Origin: WTJY01 sp045105475
Lineage (GTDB): Bacteria > Chloroflexota > Anaerolineae > Promineifilales > Promineifilaceae
DNA: 64,000 bases
Direction: 5' to 3'
Assembly (NCBI GenBank): GCA_045105475.1
Contig: JBGCDP010000030.1
Coordinates: 1-64,000 of the forward strand
The notes under the pieces were generated by a model that was given only the letters and a program-made list of their open reading frames with translations, did no database searches and was not told the origin of the DNA. Both the position numbers and the translations under genes were made by a program. Below, piece after piece: positions 36,916-45,402 of the stretch (position 1 is its first letter; every line of letters begins with the position of its first letter).

Positions 36916-37977
36916 ATGAAGGTAACTGTTTTTAAATGGATAGTTTTCACGTTATTAAGCCTTTTTGTCGCTAATATCTTGCCATTGCCAGCTTATGCTG
37001 AACAAGGCACGCTAAGAAACGCGGCATTTTCTTGTGATGACTCAGAAGATGATCTCATTGCGAACGAAATCACGGCAACTAGGTTCAATGACCAAGCGAT
37101 CTACATTGGCTACCAACAAATAAGTGGCAACAATCAAGACCCCATTGTTACCCGCTTTGATAATGGGGTGCAGATATGGTGCCGTACAGATTACGAAACA
37201 ACAAATGACGATAATCGTGGGGTGGGTGTTTATTGGAATGGGACAAACGATGGGCTCTACTTAACGTTTAGCGCAACAGGAACACAAGGGTCTACTAACC
37301 AAGATTTTCGACGCTTTGCAAAAAACGGCTGGCTCAAAAGCTACACAGATGGGTCAATAAATGGAGGTGGTGGGCCAAAAGTAGTCATTCTTGCCAAGGC
37401 TAACCCGGCCGATGGCGAAATTGAGGCAGCTACTTTTCTAACTGCAGTCACCTCTACAAACAAAACAAACTCAATGCTTGCAACCAAACTCACCTTGGTT
37501 AATGACCAGTTAAAGGTTGAGGCTTTAGCTTGGTATTCGCCGCGCAACATCGACAAAAGTGGCATGTCATGCAATGGTCCGTCTCCATTTAGCTATACCA
37601 TCTATCTAACGCCAGACTTATCAACTGCTATCTCAGCATCGGCCGAAAATTGCTTAGACAGTAGCGCATTACCCCCCAGCGGCATTAATGTCACCCCCTT
37701 AATTGGCTTTGTGGGTGGCAACACATTCACAGCAACGGTCGGGCCAGATGCAGTGAAGCTACCCATCACGTTTACTTGGCACATTAATGGTGAGGTCGTA
37801 CGAACTGAAACGATCAACAGTCGCACAGATTCATTAACCTACCTTTGGTCTAGACCTACAACTGATCAAACTGTTGAAGTCACGGCCGAAAATAGTCTTG
37901 CATCTATTTCATCAGGCCCGAAGACCATTGTTATCATCGACGCTCAAACATACTATTTACCATTGATTGATCAATAA
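36916..37977 (+). CDS. Exported protein with an Ig/PKD-like C-terminal region
   Basis: The 353 residues begin with a clear signal peptide (MKVTVFKWIVFTLLSLF, cleavage after AYA near 27-30). A soluble body with three cysteines follows, then a beta-rich C-terminal region (about 265-345) resembling an Ig or PKD-like module. The C-terminus is QTYYLPLIDQ, a short aromatic-LPLI motif shared with other exported proteins here. GGGAG lies 5 nt before the ATG at 36916; an upstream GTG has no support. Function unknown. Confidence 0.75.
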   Translation: MKVTVFKWIVFTLLSLFVANILPLPAYAEQGTLRNAAFSCDDSEDDLIANEITATRFNDQAIYIGYQQISGNNQDPIVTRFDNGVQIWCRTDYETTNDDNRGVGVYWNGTNDGLYLTFSATGTQGSTNQDFRRFAKNGWLKSYTDGSINGGGGPKVVILAKANPADGEIEAATFLTAVTSTNKTNSMLATKLTLVNDQLKVEALAWYSPRNIDKSGMSCNGPSPFSYTIYLTPDLSTAISASAENCLDSSALPPSGINVTPLIGFVGGNTFTATVGPDAVKLPITFTWHINGEVVRTETINSRTDSLTYLWSRPTTDQTVEVTAENSLASISSGPKTIVIIDAQTYYLPLIDQ

Positions 37978-38013
37978 CTTTTTCCTTTTTCCATATTTCA
38001 ACAGCCGGAACAA

Positions 38014-38042
38014 TTGCCCGTAAAAAGGTGTTGCTTCATAAT
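38014..38042 (+). promoter_or_regulatory. Promoter of the ECF sigma factor gene
   Basis: TTGCCC (38014-38019) and CATAAT (38037-38042) are spaced by 17 nt. The -10 ends 8 nt before the ATG, so the transcript would start at or next to it. Confidence 0.55.
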
Positions 38043-38050
38043 TAGGATCT

Positions 38051-38629
38051 ATGGATGAGCCATATTTGATTGGTGAAGCAAAAAAAGGAGATGTTAACGC
38101 CTACAATACCCTAGTCTTACACTATCAAGACTTAGCTTATTCGGTTGCATACCGAATTATGGGAGATGGGGACAGCGCGGCCGATGCGGCTCAGGACGCT
38201 TTTGTTAACGCTTGGAAAAAGCTCCACAGTTTTAAAGAGGGGAATTTTAAGGCATGGTTGATGAGAATTGTCACCAATCGTTGCTACGACCTACTGAAAT
38301 ATAACAAACGGCGACCACAATCTTCTTTAGACGAAATGACTGAGGTGAACGAATCATCTAGATGGTTACAGTCTGATGGTGATCGGCCGGATGAACAGCA
38401 TGAGCAAGCCATGGTGTTTGAAGCGGTTCAAAACTGTTTGAACAATTTGCCAGATGATCAGCGAATTATCGCTGTGCTATGTGATGTAGAAGGGTATGAT
38501 TATCAAAATGCGGCCGATATTGCTGACTGCTCCCTAGGTACGGTTAAATCGCGCCTAAACCGAGCGCGAACTAAACTGCGAGATTGTCTTCGCGGATTAG
38601 GGGAACTTTTACCGGATAAGTATCGTTGA
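38051..38629 (+). CDS. ECF-type RNA polymerase sigma factor
   Basis: The 192-residue protein has sigma region 2 (QDLAYSVAYRIMGDGDSAADAAQDAF and KAWLMRIVTNRCYDLL, residues 27-85). Region 4 follows, with DDQRIIAVLCDVEGYDYQNAADI and CSLGTVKSRLNRARTKLRD (about 135-180). It belongs to the sigma-24 group that answers envelope or oxidative stress through an anti-sigma factor. The next gene is a membrane protein that could play that part. Confidence 0.92.
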   Translation: MDEPYLIGEAKKGDVNAYNTLVLHYQDLAYSVAYRIMGDGDSAADAAQDAFVNAWKKLHSFKEGNFKAWLMRIVTNRCYDLLKYNKRRPQSSLDEMTEVNESSRWLQSDGDRPDEQHEQAMVFEAVQNCLNNLPDDQRIIAVLCDVEGYDYQNAADIADCSLGTVKSRLNRARTKLRDCLRGLGELLPDKYR

Positions 38630-38697
38630 GTATAGTGACGGAAGGAAACGATAGAGATTAAAAATCTTTTTAAGGATGTGATGACCGCTTTTAATCA

Positions 38698-39681
38698 GTG
38701 TTTAAAAATGAGTCAACCCATTCGCCGGTAATCAAAAACGTGTTTAATTTATTTAAGAGCAAAGAAGAGAAACAGCAAGAACAGATTGCTGCATATATCG
38801 ATCAGGAAATGAGTCAAGCTGAACGTATTCGGTTTGAGTCGTTAGTACAGCAAGATTCTGATCTGCGTGCAGGCGTTGAGGCTCAGCAAGAGATAAAAGC
38901 ACTGCTTAGCAAAACGCCTAAGCTTAGAGCACCACGTAATTTTGTGTTAGATCCGGCCGTTTATGGTGGGAAAGCCCCTGCACCCTCATTTATCGAATTA
39001 CTTTACCCCAAGATGCGTTTGGCCTCTGCGGCAGTCTCATTTATGTTTGTAATTTTATTAGGTGTGGGTGTTTTTCAAACTGATTTCTCAGCCAACTCTC
39101 CTCAGCTAGAATCGCAAGATATTGCACAACTTCCGGCCGATGCTGCAGCCGATACTCAAAGTGCCGAAGCAGAAGTTGTACCAACAGTTCTGCCGACCTT
39201 AGCCGTTGCTACGCAGCAAGAAGAAATTATAGTGATGAGTGATGAAGAGAGTGGGGGCGAGGCAATGACTGAATTTTCGGCCGATGATGCCCCTCAAGAC
39301 ATCGTAGCGGCCGATAGCGATGCCGCCGCGTCAGGGGCCGCCCCACCTGAGCCAGAAGCTGTAGAGATATCACCACGTGTCATATCACCGGCGGAGCCAG
39401 AAGGTGAGCGCATGGTTGAGTCTGACAGTGGACCGGCCCCAGATCCAGCTCAAACTTTAGTGCCAGAACCTACACAAGTCCTCATGGAGCAAGCTAAATC
39501 TGTGACTGACGAAGTCGCTTTGGTTCAAGAAGATTTTCAAGTTGAGGCTGAAAATTCGGCCGCTCAAGAAACACCTGCCCCAACACCTCTTTCAACAGGC
39601 CCCATCGCAATCTGGTTCTTGGGTCTGCTATCAATCGCATTAATTGCGGCAACAATGATCATTCGGCGTCGAATCAACTAG
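38698..39681 (+). CDS. Anti-sigma-factor-like membrane protein with a C-terminal anchor
   Basis: The 327 residues start with an acidic/helical region containing IAAYIDQEMSQAERIRFESL, like the short cytoplasmic part of anti-sigma factors, but without the zinc H-x3-C-x2-C motif. A first helix lies at about 108-128, then a long Pro/Ala/Glu-rich outer region. The end is TPLSTGPIAIWFLGLLSIALI and a basic RRRIN tail. That ending resembles a sortase sorting signal. The GTG at 38698 or one at 38740 (before FNLFKSKEE) is the likely start. Confidence 0.7.
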   Translation: MFKNESTHSPVIKNVFNLFKSKEEKQQEQIAAYIDQEMSQAERIRFESLVQQDSDLRAGVEAQQEIKALLSKTPKLRAPRNFVLDPAVYGGKAPAPSFIELLYPKMRLASAAVSFMFVILLGVGVFQTDFSANSPQLESQDIAQLPADAAADTQSAEAEVVPTVLPTLAVATQQEEIIVMSDEESGGEAMTEFSADDAPQDIVAADSDAAASGAAPPEPEAVEISPRVISPAEPEGERMVESDSGPAPDPAQTLVPEPTQVLMEQAKSVTDEVALVQEDFQVEAENSAAQETPAPTPLSTGPIAIWFLGLLSIALIAATMIIRRRIN

Positions 39682-39703
39682 CCATAAAAGAAATAATCGT
39701 GGA

Positions 39704-39726
39704 GGGGGATAAACATCTTATCCCCC
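39704..39726 (+). other. GC-rich stem-loop after the anti-sigma-like gene
   Basis: GGGGGATAA (39704-39712) pairs perfectly with TTATCCCCC (39718-39726) around a 5-nt loop. No T tract follows, so it is either an imperfect terminator or an mRNA 3'-end stabiliser. Confidence 0.5.
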
Positions 39727-39795
39727 AACTATTTCCCGTAAGTATTTCACAACATCCCCAATTTTGATAGCCTTGCCTGTGCTAAAATTTTCCTT

Positions 39796-40776
39796 ATGGA
39801 AAAGCCAAACCAACTTTCACGATTAGCCAAATATGCTTGGATCGTTTTAGCCTACACCGTTTTAGTTATTCTCTGGGGAGCATTTGTGCGGGCAACCGGC
39901 TCAGGTGCTGGGTGCGGCAGCCATTGGCCCACCTGTAATGGAGATGTGATCCCCCGGCCGGAATCAATTGAAACCCTAATCGAATTTAGCCATCGTTTAA
40001 CCAGTGCCATATTAGGGCCGATGGTCATCGGGCTTGTGGTTTGGGCATGGCGCACACATGGTTTTAGCCATCGTATAACAAAAGGGGCGATCTGGACCTT
40101 TGTCTTTGTTCTCATCGAAGGGGGAATTGGGGCTGGCATTGTTTTGTTTGAATACGTGGCCGATAACCCTTCATCAGCTCGGGCAGTGTGGATGGGAGCA
40201 CATCTGGTCAATACGTTGATTCTGTTAGCGATTACAACAGCCACAGCTTGGTGGGCTTCTGGTGGACCCGCATTTCGATTACGCAACAATCGAACAATTG
40301 CAGGTATGTTGGCGGTTGGCCTGTTTATGCTGTTGATCGTGGGTGCATTTGGTGCAATTACCGCTTTGGGAGACACGCTATTCCCGGCCGAATCGTTCCT
40401 CGAAGGGGCAACCGCAAAGTTTGACCCAGAAGCACACTTCAGCGTTAAAGCTCGTTTATGGCATCCAACGATTGCAGTGGGCACAGTTATTTATTTACTG
40501 GTGATTTTTTGGACAACCGAAGAGTTTTGGGCCAGTGCAATCCGATCTCGCTGGACAAAGATCAATATCGCTCTACTAATTGCGCAGATTTTGGGCGGCA
40601 TCGTCAATGTATTGCTTGCAGCTCCTATTTGGATGCAAATTGTGCATTTACTAATGGCTGACTTGTCATGGATTGCACTAATCATTTTAGGGATTGAGAG
40701 TTTGGCCACGGCCGAAGTAACCGAAGCCCGTGCAGAACCATCTGTTGAACTGCCATCTTTCTCAACGGGAGATTAA
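39796..40776 (+). CDS. ctaA: Heme A synthase (CtaA/Cox15 family)
   Basis: This enzyme converts heme O to heme A for cytochrome oxidase. Of 326 residues, eight membrane helices are visible. The candidate haem ligands are EFSHRLTSAILG near 61, MGAHLVNTLIL near 132, RLWHPTIAVG near 225 and IVHLLMADLSW near 285. A cysteine pair lies in the first outer loop (GCGSHWPTCNG). TGCTAAAAT ends 7 nt before the ATG, suggesting a leaderless mRNA. The C-terminus overlaps the convergent cupin gene by 4 nt. Confidence 0.92.
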   Translation: MEKPNQLSRLAKYAWIVLAYTVLVILWGAFVRATGSGAGCGSHWPTCNGDVIPRPESIETLIEFSHRLTSAILGPMVIGLVVWAWRTHGFSHRITKGAIWTFVFVLIEGGIGAGIVLFEYVADNPSSARAVWMGAHLVNTLILLAITTATAWWASGGPAFRLRNNRTIAGMLAVGLFMLLIVGAFGAITALGDTLFPAESFLEGATAKFDPEAHFSVKARLWHPTIAVGTVIYLLVIFWTTEEFWASAIRSRWTKINIALLIAQILGGIVNVLLAAPIWMQIVHLLMADLSWIALIILGIESLATAEVTEARAEPSVELPSFSTGD

Positions 40777-41132
40777 CCCCATTTGGCTAACAGCTTTTCG
40801 GGTTGAAGGTTTTCCCCTTCAATCACAATCGCAACCATGCCCATGTCAGAGCCAGATTCATGCCATTCTTCGGCCGTCCAAAATGCGGCCGTTCCCGATT
40901 TGATCGGCGTCCGCTCCTCCTCTTCTCCACGGACCCAACCCTCTCCCTGCATAACTAAAAATAGCTGATCAACTGTGGCTTGATGAAAACCGATCAGGCC
41001 CTGCGGACCGATATGCATACAGCTAACTTTAATTTCTTGATCCTGATTGAGGACAGGAGTATAGACGGTATTTTCGCTACCAAAAAGAGTGAGCTGACGG
41101 CCAGCAGTCTTACCAAAGTCGAAGAGCTTCAT
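40773..41132 (-). CDS. Cupin-domain protein
   Basis: The 119 residues form a single cupin beta-barrel, with GFHQATVDQLFLVMQGEGWV near 48 and FWTAEEWHESGS near 88, which supply possible metal ligands. Function is unknown. A good AAGGTG ribosome-binding site lies 6 nt before the ATG. It is convergent with ctaA and divergent from the DUF72 gene. Confidence 0.8.
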   Translation of the reverse strand: MKLFDFGKTAGRQLTLFGSENTVYTPVLNQDQEIKVSCMHIGPQGLIGFHQATVDQLFLVMQGEGWVRGEEEERTPIKSGTAAFWTAEEWHESGSDMGMVAIVIEGENLQPEKLLAKWG

Positions 41133-41203
41133 TCGTTCACCTTAATCGGGGTTATAATTGTAAGCTTTTAAAACAAGTTTATCAGATTAGCTCTTCAGAA
41201 ATA

Positions 41204-41974
41204 ATGCATCATTTAGGCACAGTAGGATTTGGTTATAAACAGTGGAACGGCGTTTTTTATCCGGCCGGACTTAAGCCTGCCAGCTATCTGAGCTTCTACG
41301 CCAACTACTTCAATTCTGTTGAAATTGATTCCTCATTTTACGGCACTCCCAGAGCAGACACCGTTGATAAGTGGGGCAACACCGTGCCTGGTAGCTTTAA
41401 GTTTTGCCTAAAGACACCGCGCCAAATAACGCACGATCATCGTTTGCATGGCATGGCTGACGACATGACTCACTTTGTTGAAACAGCCAGCCGTTTAGGT
41501 GACAAATTGGGTCCGATCCTGATCCAAATGCCACCCGACTTTACGACGGCCGAACGTGCAACCCTCTACGAATTTCTAGACCAACTACCAACTTCTGCCC
41601 GATATGCGCTTGAATTTCGCCATTTATCATGGGAGCAGTCTGATATCAACCAACAGCTAAGCGATCGAAATATTTGTAGAGTCTCAGCCGATTACGTGAT
41701 CATGCCCAAGGCGGCTCACATCACAACAGACTTTGTCTACTTACGCTTTTTGGGCAGGCATGGCCGTTATGCAACCAAGGACAAAGAGATGTGGGACCCA
41801 ACGGCCGAACTACAGAAATGGCGTGCTCAGCTTGATGGTTTTACAGGTGAGATTTTCGGTTATTTCAACAATGACTATTCTGGATACTCACCTGAAGCAT
41901 GTCGAAAATTTAAGCAAATGCTTGATATTCCGGCCGAATTGCCCCAAAACCCGGTACAGGGGTCGCTCTTTTAA
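41204..41974 (+). CDS. DUF72 (YecE) family protein
   Basis: The 256-residue TIM-barrel-like protein shows the family's GTVGFGYKQWNGVFYP beginning, YFNSVEIDSSFYGTP near 32 and the C-terminal YFNNDYSGYSPEACRKF. The biochemical role is not established. It lies 2 nt before the photolyase gene, so the pair is an operon. Confidence 0.9.
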   Translation: MHHLGTVGFGYKQWNGVFYPAGLKPASYLSFYANYFNSVEIDSSFYGTPRADTVDKWGNTVPGSFKFCLKTPRQITHDHRLHGMADDMTHFVETASRLGDKLGPILIQMPPDFTTAERATLYEFLDQLPTSARYALEFRHLSWEQSDINQQLSDRNICRVSADYVIMPKAAHITTDFVYLRFLGRHGRYATKDKEMWDPTAELQKWRAQLDGFTGEIFGYFNNDYSGYSPEACRKFKQMLDIPAELPQNPVQGSLF

Positions 41975-41976
41975 CC

Positions 41977-43488
41977 ATGACTACCCAATCTGTTCACCTC
42001 GTCTGGTACAAGCGGGATTTACGCATAAGCGACCATGGGCCACTACACAAAGCGGCCGAATCTGGCCTGCCGGTGCTGCCGCTCTACATCGTTGAACCAG
42101 ACATGCTTCAAGCACCGACGTTTGATCCCAGCCATTGGGCGTTTATTCGTCAAAGCCTCATCGCCCTACGTGACAGCTTGGATCGTTTAGGGCAACCGCT
42201 TATTGTGCGGATGGGGCATGCCGTGCCGATTCTGCACGGGTTGAGCCAAGAATTCACTATCGAAAAAATATGGGCGCATGAAGAAACAACTACTTTGATT
42301 GGTTATAACCGTGATGACGATGTACGCGCATGGGCCACGGCCCAATCTATCCCGCTAGATGAAATGCCGACAAACGGGGTGGTTCGTGGCCTAAGTTTAG
42401 ATCGGCAGCAATCTTGGAAAAGCATTCGAGAAGACCGGATGCACAAGTGGCCATGGCCGACGCCTGAAGAGATTAAGCCGGTAATTGGCATTATGCCCGG
42501 CAATATTCCAGACCATGATGAGCTAGGAATTGAACGGAATGAGCGGGAGCTACAACCGGCCGGTGAAAAAGAGGCTGACAAAATTTTAGGCGGATTTTTG
42601 CTCTGGCGTGGGAGCAAATACATACAAGAGTCGGCGAGTCCATTGACGGCTCCGGCCGCATCTTCAAGGATTAGCCCACACTTGGCGTATGGTACGATGT
42701 CGATGCGCACGGCGGTTCAAGAAGTTCGGCAGCAGCTTAAAAACTTTAGAGTCATGTCTCCTCAAGAGAAATATCAAAGAGGTCCGCTGTGGGTCGGCTC
42801 GCTGCGCCGTTTTGAAAGCCGCCTGCTATTACGCGATGAGCTGATGCAGCAGATGGAGTGGGAGCCGACGACTGAAATTACCAACCAGCTTCCTGGATTT
42901 GAAGGTGTGCGTGATGACGGCCGTGAGGGATGGCCATCGGCCCTGCTCGAAGCGTGGAAAACGGGCCGAACTGGGTTTCCGCTAGTTGATGCATCGATGC
43001 GCTTTTTAAATCACAGCGGTTGGCTTAACTATCGCATGCGAGCGATGCTCACATCGTTTGCGGCCAATGACCTTTGGCTAGACTGGCGCAGTTTTTCACC
43101 CCATCTGGCAAAAACGTTTATTGATTTTGAGCCTGGGGTGCACTACATGCAGCTGCAAATGCTAAGCGGAACGTCTGAAAAGAAGGGGTTTCGGGTGTTT
43201 GATCCGATCGGTGAAGCAAAACAGCAGGACCCGCAGGGTGAGTTTATTCGCCGCTGGTTGCCAGAGCTGGCTGGGGTACCAAAGCCGTTTATCTATCAGC
43301 CTGAAACGATGTCGGGCGAACAGCAGGCGCAGTTTGGGTGCGTAATCGGCCGGGATTATCCGGCCCCAATTATCGACCATGCGGAAGCGGCAGCAAAAGC
43401 GAAAGCTCAGGTGAAGGCAATTCGCTCGCCGCATGTTAAAGCGGTTGATTCTGGGTTAAGTCTGACTGATGGCTCACAAAACAAATAG
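41977..43488 (+). CDS. Photolyase/cryptochrome family flavoprotein
   Basis: This is probably a deoxyribodipyrimidine photolyase that repairs UV damage with light. Of 503 residues, an antenna-binding Rossmann domain at the start (VHLVWYKRDLRISDHG) is followed by the FAD domain with TGFPLVDASMRFLNHSGWLNYRMR near 331 and RRWLPELAGVPKPFIYQP near 430. The repair type (CPD or 6-4) or a cryptochrome role cannot be told from the sequence. Coupled to the DUF72 gene. Confidence 0.9.
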   Translation: MTTQSVHLVWYKRDLRISDHGPLHKAAESGLPVLPLYIVEPDMLQAPTFDPSHWAFIRQSLIALRDSLDRLGQPLIVRMGHAVPILHGLSQEFTIEKIWAHEETTTLIGYNRDDDVRAWATAQSIPLDEMPTNGVVRGLSLDRQQSWKSIREDRMHKWPWPTPEEIKPVIGIMPGNIPDHDELGIERNERELQPAGEKEADKILGGFLLWRGSKYIQESASPLTAPAASSRISPHLAYGTMSMRTAVQEVRQQLKNFRVMSPQEKYQRGPLWVGSLRRFESRLLLRDELMQQMEWEPTTEITNQLPGFEGVRDDGREGWPSALLEAWKTGRTGFPLVDASMRFLNHSGWLNYRMRAMLTSFAANDLWLDWRSFSPHLAKTFIDFEPGVHYMQLQMLSGTSEKKGFRVFDPIGEAKQQDPQGEFIRRWLPELAGVPKPFIYQPETMSGEQQAQFGCVIGRDYPAPIIDHAEAAAKAKAQVKAIRSPHVKAVDSGLSLTDGSQNK

Positions 43489-43578
43489 GCTTTCTTTGAC
43501 ACGCCTCAGCCGAAAGAAGACGACAGATGTAGCTCAACTAAATTATTTTCAGGCTATGCTAGCTACTTATTCAAGCCT

Positions 43579-44724
43579 TTAAATTTTATCCAATACGTCT
43601 GCAAAAACTGCCACCGTCTGCCCGGCCGTCTTTTCCCAAGAGAAATCCTTCACTCGCTCCGTTCCACGCGCAATCAAATCGTCCCGCAAACTATCTTGGT
43701 GCAACGTTGCAATCATAGCCCCACCCATACGACGTACATTTTCAGGGTCTACAGCCATCGCCGCATCCCCAACAATTTCTGAAATACCAGGGGCCGTTGT
43801 TGATACAACCGGAATCCCACTTGCCATTGCCTCTAACGGAGGTAGACCAAATCCTTCATATTTGCTAGGGAAAACAAAGTTTAGTGCCTCACGGTAGATA
43901 ACCGGCTTATCCGCCTCATCGACGTAACCTAACCAACGCACGTGGTCAGTTAAACCTAGTTTTTCAATATAAGCAGGATAGTCGATACCACCCGATGTTT
44001 CTGGCGTTGGCTTTTTCCCGGCTAGCACAAGCGGGTAATCGCTGCCTAACGCATCGATAACATACGTATAGGCAAGCAGCATTGTATGAACGTTTTTGTG
44101 TGGACTAAATCCACCCAGATAGAGAGCATAAAAATCAGGCAGGTCGTATTTTTTCTTAACCGCCATATCGAGCAAGAAGTTTCCTTCTGGCGAAAAATCT
44201 GGAGATGGAGCGAGGTAAACGGTGCTGACTTTTTCTTCCGGAATTTCAAGATGCTTCAAAATATCATCACGACTGGCATTTGAATCGGTCAAGATATGAT
44301 TGGCTCCACGAGCCGATGCGGAGACAAGCCCGTTATAAAGGCGAGCACTGGCTGAGGTGTGATAGTCTGGATAAATAAGGGTAATCAGGTCATGAATGGT
44401 AACAACGGTGGGGACAGGCGAGCGCAATGGGCTACCCCAGTAAGGAATATGAGCGAGATCAGCACCCACTTCACCACAGGCGCGTGGGAAGTTAACCTGC
44501 TCAAAAACAACTTTGCCTAAGTTACCTGGCCGCATTCCGACCCGCTTGACTTTGACGCTGGGGGGAACAGCTTCTGGTTGATCAGCGTCGCTGACGGCTG
44601 GAAAAATCAGAGTAAGCTGTAGATCTGAAACCAATCGGTTTAGATGATAGACAAGTTGGCGCGTATATTGGCCGCTTCCAACATTAGGTTGATTCCAAAA
44701 ATAGCCGTTGATCGCAATATGCAT
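43579..44724 (-). CDS. Glycosyltransferase family 4 protein
   Basis: This is a retaining GT-B glycosyltransferase, soluble or membrane-associated in the cytoplasm. Of 381 residues the N-terminal domain ends near 190 (FYALYLGGFSPHKN), and the donor-binding FPSKYEGFGLPPLEAMASG lies near 281. The sugar is unknown. TAAAAT ends 6 nt before the ATG. Confidence 0.88.
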   Translation of the reverse strand: MHIAINGYFWNQPNVGSGQYTRQLVYHLNRLVSDLQLTLIFPAVSDADQPEAVPPSVKVKRVGMRPGNLGKVVFEQVNFPRACGEVGADLAHIPYWGSPLRSPVPTVVTIHDLITLIYPDYHTSASARLYNGLVSASARGANHILTDSNASRDDILKHLEIPEEKVSTVYLAPSPDFSPEGNFLLDMAVKKKYDLPDFYALYLGGFSPHKNVHTMLLAYTYVIDALGSDYPLVLAGKKPTPETSGGIDYPAYIEKLGLTDHVRWLGYVDEADKPVIYREALNFVFPSKYEGFGLPPLEAMASGIPVVSTTAPGISEIVGDAAMAVDPENVRRMGGAMIATLHQDSLRDDLIARGTERVKDFSWEKTAGQTVAVFADVLDKI

Positions 44725-44812
44725 AACAGAATTTTACCCGAGGGGCAGGCGGTTGCATATCTCCGTTACGTAGGCCTTTTAGGTTTTAGGAACTGATGCA
44801 AGCTGACCGGCT

Positions 44813-45346
44813 TTAAAGCTGGCGGACTACTTTTGCTGGAGACCCTACAGCCAAGGATCGAGGTGGAATATCTTTTGTGACGATGCTCCCGGCCGCAACC
44901 ACGCTCCCATCACCAATCGTAATTCCTTTAAGCACAATCACTCGTCCACCTAGCCAAACGTTGTCCCCAATAACAATTGGGGCTGAATCTGGTTGCTCGT
45001 TACGATGCTCTGGCTCTAAGCGGTGGAAATCATTGTCCATAATCATGCAGTAGGTGCCTATGTTGCAATCTCGGCCGATTTTGACGTGCTGCATAGCGGC
45101 AATCGAAGTACCATAATTGATAAATGTATTCTCTCCAATCTCAAGGGTGCCGTCAGGCCCTGTCCCCAGCTCTAAGCCACCCATCGTAGCGATAAAGCGG
45201 CAACGATCTGCAATGATGATTTTGCCAGCATCATGAATCAATGGTTTTCCATTCAGACGAACTTTCCGTCCCAATTGGGTGTTGCGAAGGTAAAAGCGGG
45301 CTTGTAAAACGGCTGAAATTTTTGAGAGTGTATCGATGATGTCCAT
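44813..45346 (-). CDS. Hexapeptide-repeat acetyltransferase
   Basis: This left-handed beta-helix acyltransferase of 177 residues contains successive hexapeptide turns (IGRDCNIG, VIGDNVWLGGRVIVLKGITIG, IVTKDIPPRSLAVGSPAK). Such enzymes usually O-acetylate sugars. It is followed on the same strand by the GT4 gene after 88 nt. TAAACT lies 6 nt before the ATG with no ribosome-binding site. Confidence 0.85.
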   Translation of the reverse strand: MDIIDTLSKISAVLQARFYLRNTQLGRKVRLNGKPLIHDAGKIIIADRCRFIATMGGLELGTGPDGTLEIGENTFINYGTSIAAMQHVKIGRDCNIGTYCMIMDNDFHRLEPEHRNEQPDSAPIVIGDNVWLGGRVIVLKGITIGDGSVVAAGSIVTKDIPPRSLAVGSPAKVVRQL

Positions 45347-45402
45347 AAATAAAGTTTAGCACGATTGCCTGAGCAGTCAGCTAAAATATGCAAAAAAATT
45401 AA

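Noticed and set aside
39852..40484. 210-codon open frame on the minus strand across ctaA
   Set aside because: It lies wholly antisense to the clear heme A synthase gene, has no ribosome-binding site and reads as a low-complexity shadow.
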